Shown piece after piece: positions 54,784-64,000 of a DNA stretch of 64,000 nt; the stretch's first letter is position 1, and every line of letters starts with the position of its first letter. This DNA is from Candidatus Thalassarchaeum sp. (GTDB lineage: Archaea; Thermoplasmatota; Poseidoniia; Poseidoniales; Thalassarchaeaceae). The DNA is taken from contig JADHRW010000003.1 of NCBI GenBank assembly GCA_016777225.1, positions 62,001 to 126,000 of the forward strand, in the 5' to 3' direction. The translations under genes and the position numbers were made by a program. A model generated the notes under the pieces. That model was not told the DNA's origin and did no database searches. It worked only from the letters and a program-made list of their open reading frames with translations.

Positions 54784-55650
54784 TTACAGCCTCTTCAATG
54801 CTTCATCAAGATTTATTTTTCCTGACTCTAGGTCTAATAATATTTCACTGAGAGAAGGGTTTGATAATAGTAGATAGTCCCATGCAGAAAGTAGTCTTTC
54901 TTTGAAGCGAAGAGAGTTTCTCTTATTGTCAACTTCTAATTCCTCAATATGATTAATTAATTCAGATATTCCATCATTATTCAATGCAGAAGTCATTAGA
55001 ACTAATTTTTCATCATCCTTATCAGAATAATTAAAAGAATTTTTTATAGAATTAGACGCATTCAGTGCATTAGGTAAATCTGATTTATTGATAACTACTA
55101 AATCAGCTAATTCTAGAATCCCCGCTTTCTCTGCTTGAATAATATCTCCTCGATCAGGACCGTCGACTAACATTACTCTATCAGCAAATGCTACGATTCT
55201 TATTTCAGATTGTCCGCCACCAACAGTTTCTATGATAATTCGTGACCATCCGCAAGACCCTAGTAGATTTATCATAGGATCTAAAAATGGCACCAATCCA
55301 CCAGGGTGATTTCTTGTTGCTAAACTACGTACGAAAACAGAGCCACTAGAATCAGCGGAAGACATTCGCATTCTATCTGCAAGTAACGCACCACCACTTC
55401 TTGGAGATGATGGGTCTACTGCTAGGACCGCTACTCTTTCACCTCTATCTATCCACTCTTCTATCATTGCGCCAATCAAAGTAGACTTACCTACCCCTGG
55501 AGGTCCTGTGACGCCCAACACCCAAGGGGTCGATGACTCAATTTCTAATTTCGCTCCAGATTCTATTGATGATAGAAGTCTGGCTAATTCTCTCCTATTC
55601 CCATCCTTTGCCAAACCGATACTTTGTTTGGTTATCAAATCCATCTCCAC
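54784..55650 (-). CDS. MeaB/ArgK GTPase (methylmalonyl-CoA mutase chaperone)
   Basis: The 288-residue P-loop GTPase protects and reactivates methylmalonyl-CoA mutase. The Walker A is GPPGVGKST; LAVDPSSPRSGGALLADRMRM is the MeaB switch region; IIETVGGGQSE and NKSDLP (specificity motif) are present. The start codon overlaps the B12-binding subunit gene by 16 bases. The C-terminal dimerisation helices seem slightly short but complete. Confidence 0.93.
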   Translation of the reverse strand: MEMDLITKQSIGLAKDGNRRELARLLSSIESGAKLEIESSTPWVLGVTGPPGVGKSTLIGAMIEEWIDRGERVAVLAVDPSSPRSGGALLADRMRMSSADSSGSVFVRSLATRNHPGGLVPFLDPMINLLGSCGWSRIIIETVGGGQSEIRIVAFADRVMLVDGPDRGDIIQAEKAGILELADLVVINKSDLPNALNASNSIKNSFNYSDKDDEKLVLMTSALNNDGISELINHIEELEVDNKRNSLRFKERLLSAWDYLLLSNPSLSEILLDLESGKINLDEALKRL

Positions 55651-56078
55651 CCAGAATCTTGTCCAACACCGACATCTAGATTACTATTCTTTCGTTCAGA
55701 AATGATATCTAAAAATTCGATTATTGAACTAGTAGATGTACCTGGACCAAAAATAGCCCTTACTCCCAATGAATGTAGATACTCTCTATCAGAATCTGGA
55801 ATTATTCCACCTGCGAATACAACAATATCACTCATATCATTAGCTATTAATTCTTGACATACTTTAGGAATGAGTACATTGTGAGCACCTGATAACGTAG
55901 AAAGACCGACTGCAACTGCATCTTCATCCATAATTACGCGTACTATTTCTGATGGTTTTCTTCTTAAGCCAGTATAAATTACTTCATGACCGGCATCACG
56001 TAATGCACGTGCAATCACCTTAGCGCCACGATCGTGACCATCAAGACCCGGCTTCGCAATGACAATACGCATACCCAT
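55635..56078 (-). CDS. Methylmalonyl-CoA mutase, B12-binding subunit
   Basis: The 147-residue protein is the cobalamin-binding part of split methylmalonyl-CoA mutase. The motif is KPGLDGHDRGAKV (DxHxxG, with His as lower cobalt ligand), followed by GLSTLSGAH and FAGGIIPDSD. In archaea and some bacteria the large catalytic subunit is a separate gene; that gene is not in the window. With MeaB and PccB it belongs to propionyl-CoA to succinyl-CoA conversion. Confidence 0.94.
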   Translation of the reverse strand: MGMRIVIAKPGLDGHDRGAKVIARALRDAGHEVIYTGLRRKPSEIVRVIMDEDAVAVGLSTLSGAHNVLIPKVCQELIANDMSDIVVFAGGIIPDSDREYLHSLGVRAIFGPGTSTSSIIEFLDIISERKNSNLDVGVGQDSGWRWI

Positions 56079-56189
56079 ACAAACTTACCCGAACGGTCAA
56101 ACGATTTCAAACAACCGATTTACTGTACTTTGGGAGTTTCCTCATGGGCAATGCTAATTGGGTGACTCTCACCAATCGTATATTATCAC

Positions 56190-57743
56190 ATGTCAGGCGT
56201 GAAGGAACGTATCGACGACCTTCGTCGAAGAAAAGCCCAATCAGAGGCAGGAGGAGGACAAAGTCGGATTGCTGCTCAGCATTCAAAAGGCAAGTTAACT
56301 GCAAGAGAAAGAGTAGAACAGTTACTTGATGAAAACTCATTTATGGAAGTAGATTCACTAGTAGAACATAGATGTAGGGATTTTGAAATGGATAAAAACA
56401 TCATACCAGGTGATGGAGTAGTTTGTGGGCATGGAACTATTAATGGTAGAACGGTATATTGTTTCGCTCAAGACTTCACTGTTTATGGAGGTTCTTTAGG
56501 AGAAATGCATGGCCTAAAAATATGTAAAATATTAGATATGGCTTTGAAAACAGGTGCTCCAGTGATTGGATTGAATGATAGTGGTGGTGCTAGAATTCAG
56601 GAAGGTGTTGCAAGTTTAGGTTCATATGCTGAAATATTTTTCAGAAATGTTCGAGCAAGTGGTGTAATACCGCAAATTTCAGTAATTATGGGTCCATGTG
56701 CAGGCGGTGCAGTTTACTCACCAGCCATTACAGATTTTGTAATTATGGTAGATAAAACATCTCATATGTTTATTACTGGTCCAGAAGTAATTAAAACTGT
56801 GACAAATGAAGAAGTTTCGTTTGAAGATTTAGGTGGAGCATCGACACATGCTACAAAATCTGGAGTGACACATTTCACAGCAGATAATGACGATGATGCA
56901 TTAGAATTAGTAAGGGAATTGGTGCAATTACTACCATCTAATAATTTGGAGAAGGCACCTATTCTAGAAACTAATGATCCACTAACTAGAATATGTGAAG
57001 AATTAGATAGTTTAGTGCCTGTAATAGCCACTCAACCCTATGACATGCTTAATGCAATAGAATCTATTTTTGATGACGGAGCATTTTTACAGGTACAGGC
57101 CGACTTTGCACCAAACATCATAGTAGGTTATTCAAGATTAGGAGGGCATACAGTAGGAGTTGTTGCTAATCAACCAAAAATATTAGCAGGGTGTTTAGAT
57201 ATTGATGCATCTGTAAAGGCTGCAAGGTTTGTAAGATTCTGTGATGCATTTAACATACCAATAGTAACTTTAGTAGATGTACCTGGATTTTTACCAGGAG
57301 CCAATCAAGAATGGGGGGGTATTATTCGCCATGGTGCAAAATTACTCTATGCGTATGCAGAGGCAACTGTACCAAAAATTACAGTAATTACACGGAAGGC
57401 ATATGGTGGTGCTTACGATGTAATGTCATCAAAGCACATAAGAGGAGATTACAACATAGCTTGGCCAAGTGCTCAACTTGCAGTAATGGGAGCAGATGGG
57501 GCTGTACAGATTATTCATAAAAGAAGAATTAATACTGCTGGGAATCCAGAGCAAGAAAGACAAAGACTTGTTGACGATTATAATGAGACTTTTGCGAATC
57601 CATATCAAGCTGCAGCATTAGGTTATTTAGATGACGTCATACAACCAAGAGATACAAGAAAAGTATTGACGAAGGCATTAGGAGCACTTTTGGATAAAGA
57701 AGAAAGTAGACCAGCAAGAAAACATGGGAATATCCCTCTATGA
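56190..57743 (+). CDS. pccB: Propionyl-CoA carboxylase, carboxyltransferase subunit
   Basis: The 517-residue protein is a carboxyltransferase beta subunit (PccB/MmdA family). It moves CO2 from carboxybiotin to propionyl-CoA (or acetyl-CoA). [57 protein letters not shown] and [21 protein letters not shown] are all present. The acyl-CoA and biotin-binding regions are intact. It is divergent from the B12 subunit gene. Confidence 0.94.
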   Translation: MSGVKERIDDLRRRKAQSEAGGGQSRIAAQHSKGKLTARERVEQLLDENSFMEVDSLVEHRCRDFEMDKNIIPGDGVVCGHGTINGRTVYCFAQDFTVYGGSLGEMHGLKICKILDMALKTGAPVIGLNDSGGARIQEGVASLGSYAEIFFRNVRASGVIPQISVIMGPCAGGAVYSPAITDFVIMVDKTSHMFITGPEVIKTVTNEEVSFEDLGGASTHATKSGVTHFTADNDDDALELVRELVQLLPSNNLEKAPILETNDPLTRICEELDSLVPVIATQPYDMLNAIESIFDDGAFLQVQADFAPNIIVGYSRLGGHTVGVVANQPKILAGCLDIDASVKAARFVRFCDAFNIPIVTLVDVPGFLPGANQEWGGIIRHGAKLLYAYAEATVPKITVITRKAYGGAYDVMSSKHIRGDYNIAWPSAQLAVMGADGAVQIIHKRRINTAGNPEQERQRLVDDYNETFANPYQAAALGYLDDVIQPRDTRKVLTKALGALLDKEESRPARKHGNIPL

Positions 57744-57752
57744 GGAATTTTA

Positions 57753-57953
57753 ATGGCGAAAAAAAATGATAGAAAAGAATTCCTTAGAAGTGTCGCCATA
57801 GCAGCGGTAATTCTGCATACATCAGATGGTGAGTCACTCTATCCATCGAACTATCGACAGAGAGGAAAAGAATGGTCAATAGACCATAGAAGGACATTGA
57901 TAGGTAGAAGAAATTTATTTACATCTAAATCTAAAAGAAGTACATCAAGGTGA
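57753..57953 (+). CDS. Small basic protein between pccB and the biotin carrier gene
   Basis: The 66-residue protein has a TGAGGA ribosome site before ATG 57753. It starts with a helical FLRSVAIAAVIL segment that could reach the membrane, then a basic, serine-rich tail ending SKRSTSR. Position between pccB and the biotin carrier, with spacers under ten bases, suggests an accessory subunit of the carboxylase, such as the small subunits known elsewhere. I see no decisive motif. Confidence 0.5.
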   Translation: MAKKNDRKEFLRSVAIAAVILHTSDGESLYPSNYRQRGKEWSIDHRRTLIGRRNLFTSKSKRSTSR

Positions 57954-57957
57954 TTAT

Positions 57958-58368
57958 ATGTCTGATAAAAGAAAAGTCACTGTAGATGGAGAAGAATTCG
58001 AAGTTGATATAGAAAGGGTCGGAGAGTTTTGGAATGTTGAAATTGAAGGTATGAAGTTCAGTATAAAAATAGATGCAGGAGGTTCAAAAGATTCAAAGAA
58101 AGATAGAAAAAGAGGAGGAAGTAAAAGAAAACTCTCTGGAAAAATTTCTTCTTCAATACCTGGGAAGATAGTGACATTAAATGTCAAATTGGGTGATTTT
58201 ATCAAACAGGGACAAGTAGTGATGATATTAGAGGCAATGAAAATGCAAAATGAAATTCAAGCCCCATTATCAGGAAAGGTAATAGAAATAAACTGTCAAT
58301 CAGGAGATAGTATAGAAGCAAATATGCCATTAGTTGTAATACAGCCTGATAATGATGACATAAATTAG
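57958..58368 (+). CDS. Biotin carboxyl carrier protein
   Basis: The 136-residue protein carries biotin on a lysine for carboxyl transfer. The biotinyl motif EAMKM is in VVMILEAMKMQNEIQAP, within a lipoyl-type fold (SSIPGKIVTLNVKLGDFIKQGQ...GDSIEANMPLVVI). An N-terminal part, VDGEEFEVDIERVGEFWNVEI, and a lysine-rich linker precede it. The ligase that would attach biotin is encoded at 42233-43522. Biotin carboxylase (AccC) is not in the window. Confidence 0.93.
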   Translation: MSDKRKVTVDGEEFEVDIERVGEFWNVEIEGMKFSIKIDAGGSKDSKKDRKRGGSKRKLSGKISSSIPGKIVTLNVKLGDFIKQGQVVMILEAMKMQNEIQAPLSGKVIEINCQSGDSIEANMPLVVIQPDNDDIN

Positions 58369-58403
58369 AGAAGTTCAATTAATGCATACTTATCCGGAAG
58401 GGT

Positions 58404-58634
58404 ATGAGTAGTTGCGATTATGAAGACTGTTCTGAAAAAGCAGAAAATATTAGTCGCTTATCACCAGAAGGTTATCTAGTATCAACTGGAAATAAAGCAT
58501 ATTCATTTAGAGAAGCTTACAAAAGATTCCATTATTGTGAGACACACCATGAATTACTAATGAATAATGTATGGAATAGGGTGAGAAAAACAGACGACAA
58601 AGACGACGATCATGTAGCCCCTACAGCAATATAA
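58404..58634 (+). CDS. Small cysteine/histidine protein, unknown
   Basis: The 76-residue protein has cysteines at the N-terminus (CDYEDC) and a CETHH segment, which could bind zinc (CxxxxC...CxxHH). The C-terminal part is acidic. It lies 36 bases after the biotin carrier gene and runs in the same direction. I do not recognise a family. Confidence 0.5.
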   Translation: MSSCDYEDCSEKAENISRLSPEGYLVSTGNKAYSFREAYKRFHYCETHHELLMNNVWNRVRKTDDKDDDHVAPTAI

Positions 58635-59297
58635 TCATATAAGTCCTAGAGCATCTTCAATACGATTTAATTCTGGTCCAGTGGAACCAGAACCTACAAG
58701 TGCATTAGTATCAGAAGTAACACAGCCCGCCCCGACATATGGTGAACCAAAGCAAACGGTTCCTACCATTACAGGAACTTGCATAGTCTTCTCAATTTCT
58801 TTAACTTCGTAAGAGGTAATATCGGGATGTGACAAAATACCCTTATTATTAGCCACAAGTAGAGAACCAACAGTATCTTGACCTGCGACTCTAACTCTGG
58901 CTGTATTAACTCCAAGAATTTCACCAATCAGTTCTACACCAGGATTGGGTATTGATTTACTAACTACTGCACCAAAGTCATTACATTCAAGCAGATTACC
59001 TGCAGCGTTAACACCACTCTCTAAAATAACAATATCTCCGTAACTAGATAATATATCAAGATCTGCTTCAGTAGCTATGTCAGCCACAGCAATCCCTTTA
59101 TTGTTACCGCAGATGAGACTACCAAGTAATGCGGAACCACCAATCAATAGTGGATTCATTTCAATATCAAAAACTTGCTGAATTTCTTCAATAGCAGGCT
59201 TGTCTAGAGATGTAGGATAAAATAAATTATTTCCTACGACACTGAGGTACACACCTACTTGGGAATGTCCAAGGATATCGCCAGTTGAAATTGTCAT
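58635..59297 (-). CDS. Translation initiation factor 6 (aIF6)
   Basis: The 220-residue protein is aIF6, the ribosomal anti-association factor. It is built from repeated units of about 45 residues, each with a glycine-rich ALLGSLI-like or TVGSLLVANN strand. GNNKGIAVADIAT, NAAGNLLECNDFGAVVSKSI, TARVRVAGQDTVGSLLVANNKGILSHPDI, and GTVCFGSPYVGAG are family segments. It ends beside the convergent small Cys/His gene and precedes the rRNA unit. Confidence 0.95.
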   Translation of the reverse strand: MTISTGDILGHSQVGVYLSVVGNNLFYPTSLDKPAIEEIQQVFDIEMNPLLIGGSALLGSLICGNNKGIAVADIATEADLDILSSYGDIVILESGVNAAGNLLECNDFGAVVSKSIPNPGVELIGEILGVNTARVRVAGQDTVGSLLVANNKGILSHPDITSYEVKEIEKTMQVPVMVGTVCFGSPYVGAGCVTSDTNALVGSGSTGPELNRIEDALGLI

Positions 59298-59360
59298 ACT
59301 ATTACCTCACTTTTTTATGGCTAAGCCCATGGTCGTTATAATTAGTGCGGGGAGGAAAGA

Positions 59361-59490
59361 GAGTGTGGCACAACGACAAACGTTCCCGTGGGCTTTCGCA
59401 CCACAGTACAGGAAATGACGCAGAAGGGCTTGACTTCCGGGTTCGATATGGGACCGGGTAGTACCCCTTCGCTATGGCCGTGCACAACTC
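59361..59490 (-). rRNA. 5S rRNA
   Basis: On the minus strand the sequence GGCCATAGCG near the 5' end, followed by GGGGTACTACCCGGTCCCATATCGAACCCGGAAGTCAAGCCC (written here with its breaks ignored) shows loops B and C of 5S rRNA. A long helix I is formed by GAGAGTTGTG and CACACTCTC with one bulge. The ends are estimated from this pairing, with an error of a few bases. It is 3' of the 23S gene and transcribed with it. Confidence 0.88.
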
Positions 59491-59577
59491 TCTTTCGAAT
59501 TTAATGAATTGATATGACTGTTGGACAGAGGCCCACAATAGAGCCCTGTATTAATTTAATTTTTTAAAAATTGGTGT

Positions 59578-62485
<2,908 letters not shown>

Positions 62486-62844
62486 ATTCCCACTTTCTAT
62501 TTATTATCTTAACACAGGGACTCATTGTGAGTCCTCTGGTGTCCAGGCATATCAATTCTGGTATCTCAGACCACTACGTCTCCCCGCAGGGCGAAGCGGT
62601 CTCAACCACTAACCTTGATACATATCAGTACCAAAGCGCACTATAAGCAGCCTCGCGACCTACCTTTGGTATATGAAGTAAAGGGTTGGGACTCCCCCCC
62701 CAAGGGGACTGAGTATAACGAATATAGAGTTCTTTATTAAAGAATTTATTTGAAAATATGGACGAGTTATCATTGCGTTTTTCCTTTCGTAATTATGCAG
62801 AATATATTACAAGATAAGTATTAAACAATTATTATTCAAATACA
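62486..62844 (-). other. Structured leader of the 23S-5S unit
   Basis: This gene-free stretch on the 5' side of the 23S gene has several perfect dyads: GGACTCA-ttg-TGAGTCC at 62518-62534, AGACC...GGTCT at 62568-62602, TGATA-ca-TATCA at 62616-62627, TACCAAAG...CTTTGGTA at 62629-62671 and TTCTTTA-t-TAAAGAA at 62730-62744. A run of eight C at 62694-62701 precedes GGGG. It is richer in GC than the neighbouring genes. A promoter for the rRNA unit and a terminator for the transporter gene should lie near 62720-62844. Confidence 0.55.
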
Positions 62845-64000
62845 TTATTCTGCTTCAAAATCTAATTCTGTGGGGTCAAAATCACTGACATCTATGCTTT
62901 CAATGTCTTTGTAAACTAGCGGAGTTAATGCTAAACTACCCACAATTAGAAGCGTAATTATTGCAACTGGAATAGCATTATTTGACCATTCAATTGCATA
63001 TCTTACAACACAGTATACGGTCGAAATTAATAGTGTTAGTATCATGATTGGAAATCCAGTACGGAAGAACCGATTGAAAGAAATATCATTGCCGGAGTCT
63101 TCTGCTAGACCCGCGGCGACTACATTTGCTGAAGCCCCTATGATAGTTCCATTACCTCCTAAACAAGCACCCAATGCTAGGGCCCATGCTAACGGCCCCA
63201 ATGCGAGACCAAGTTCAGGATCAGATGCCAGTTTAATCACTACGGGAACCATAGTTGCAGTGTAAGGAATGTTATCTATGAAAGCAGATGCTATTGCTGA
63301 GACCCAAAGTAACAGAAGGACTGCAACCATTAGCCTATTTCCTTCTGAAGTCCTAGAAATTGTATCTGAGATTAAATCTGCTATCTGGTTAATTAGCCCC
63401 ATATATTCAAGTCCGTGAATCATTATAAACAATCCAGCAAAGAAAATGATAGTCGTCCACTCAACTGAATCTAGCTGTTCTTCTACTCGATGAGGAGATG
63501 TCACTAGAAGCATAAGTACTGCTCCACCTAGAGCAATTGTAGCCACAGAAAGTAATGGATGATGAAGTGCAGAGTGAGCAAAGAACAATACTATTACACC
63601 AATCAAAATTGCACCAGATTTCTTTAACAAGGCTACATCTTTAATTCCGTATTGAATCCTCAATAAGTCCACATTCCTCCTCCTATTGCCTGAAAGACCA
63701 GGTTTTTCTATAATTCTCAATAGCCAAAATGCAGGAATCATTGCTATGAGGACTGCTGGGGCAACATGGATTATAAAATCAGTAAAACCTATTCCTTGAG
63801 ACATCAAATTAATTTCTCCTACCGCATATGGGTAATCATTGAGTGCTGACGGTGAAAGTTGTGCACCAATAATAATATTCGGAGGGTCACCAATTTGTGT
63901 AGCAGCGCCCCCTATATTGGAGAACATAACTTCAGCAATAATTAACGGAACCGGCTCTAAATCTAGAACTTTAGAAATTTGAATAGTGACTGGCACTATC
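62845..64000 (-). CDS. NhaD/ArsB-type ion transporter (5' end missing)
   Basis: The frame is open to the right edge, so the N-terminus lies outside. The visible part, about 385 residues, has nine or ten membrane helices. SNIGGAATQIGDPPNIIIG is the signature of the ArsB/NhaD/OCA2 ion transporter superfamily; FIDNIPYTATMVPVV and LGGNGTIIGASANVV are the second conserved half, also with the Asn-Pro and GGN motifs. It could be a sodium/proton antiporter (NhaD) or an anion permease. The C-terminal tail is acidic. Marine energy coupling by sodium would fit. Confidence 0.82.
   Translation of the reverse strand, partial: IVPVTIQISKVLDLEPVPLIIAEVMFSNIGGAATQIGDPPNIIIGAQLSPSALNDYPYAVGEINLMSQGIGFTDFIIHVAPAVLIAMIPAFWLLRIIEKPGLSGNRRRNVDLLRIQYGIKDVALLKKSGAILIGVIVLFFAHSALHHPLLSVATIALGGAVLMLLVTSPHRVEEQLDSVEWTTIIFFAGLFIMIHGLEYMGLINQIADLISDTISRTSEGNRLMVAVLLLLWVSAIASAFIDNIPYTATMVPVVIKLASDPELGLALGPLAWALALGACLGGNGTIIGASANVVAAGLAEDSGNDISFNRFFRTGFPIMILTLLISTVYCVVRYAIEWSNNAIPVAIITLLIVGSLALTPLVYKDIESIDVSDFDPTELDFEAE

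Noticed and set aside
59302-59538. Open frame of 78 codons over the 5S gene
   Set aside because: It overlaps the 5S rRNA, which is supported by its secondary structure.
62486-62844. A 16S rRNA end or a tRNA in the 23S leader
   Set aside because: The stretch is too short for 16S and shows no tRNA T-loop or 16S terminal motifs.

Overview
The window looks like AT-rich chromosomal DNA from a planktonic euryarchaeon. It carries archaeal RNA polymerase genes (rpoH, an unsplit rpoB, and a split rpoA'/rpoA''), aIF6, eS1, eL30, the termination nuclease aCPSF1/FttA, a proteasome beta subunit, archaeal-type TrpRS and an RNase P Pop5-like protein. These sit beside many genes of bacterial flavour: thyA-folA, proton-pumping transhydrogenase, propionyl-CoA carboxylase, MeaB, PlsC and an aerobic-type Rieske/cytochrome b module. 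This mix, the dense packing and the 23S-5S unit without an adjacent 16S gene best fit marine group II (Ca. Poseidoniales) or a close relative. That placement is inference from gene content, with no phylogeny run.

Layout. 1-3452: end of a CxCH secreted protein gene, then the pntAA-pntAB-pntB operon. 3573-17846: mostly housekeeping genes (malate dehydrogenase, NUDIX, tRNA-Pro, aCPSF1, proteasome beta, SepF, ZPR1, TrpRS, saccharopine dehydrogenase-like, PlsC, ThyA, DHFR). 17869-23475: a Ca-binding-repeat lipoprotein with a hydrolase domain, MazG, MTA phosphorylase, eS1 with a SAP tail, a 7Fe ferredoxin and PdxS. 23477-31511: a cluster of four long coiled-coil proteins, two membrane proteins and a DtxR-like regulator. 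31508-41846: an uncharacterised gene, then eL30 and the RNA polymerase operon. 42233-45102: a PrmC-BirA fusion, Pop5, an FtsZ-like protein and a TPR protein. 45251-52026: a respiratory cluster in which the cytochrome b C-terminal half is fused to a heterodisulfide-reductase-like iron-sulfur module. 52023-59297: asparagine synthetase, a dolichol-kinase-like protein, and the propionyl-CoA/methylmalonyl-CoA genes, then aIF6. 59361-62485: 5S and 23S rRNA on the minus strand, with a structured leader to about 62744. 62845-64000: start-truncated NhaD/ArsB-type transporter.

How the genes work together. The pnt operon, malate dehydrogenase and the cytochrome b cluster describe a respiring heterotroph that couples NAD(P)H and quinol pools to the membrane. 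PccB, a biotin carrier, the B12-binding subunit of methylmalonyl-CoA mutase and MeaB form a propionate to succinyl-CoA route, and the biotin ligase domain needed to load the carrier is encoded at 42233-43522. SepF and the FtsZ-like protein point to FtsZ-type division.

Most interesting points: (1) the 928-residue cytochrome b/HdrC/HdrB fusion; (2) the same N-terminal domain of about 45-75 residues on two RNA polymerase subunits, A'' and H; (3) the coiled-coil/membrane/DtxR cluster; (4) the PrmC-BirA fusion; (5) two CxCH secreted proteins, one beside the Rieske gene. All calls come from reading the sequence; no database search was made.
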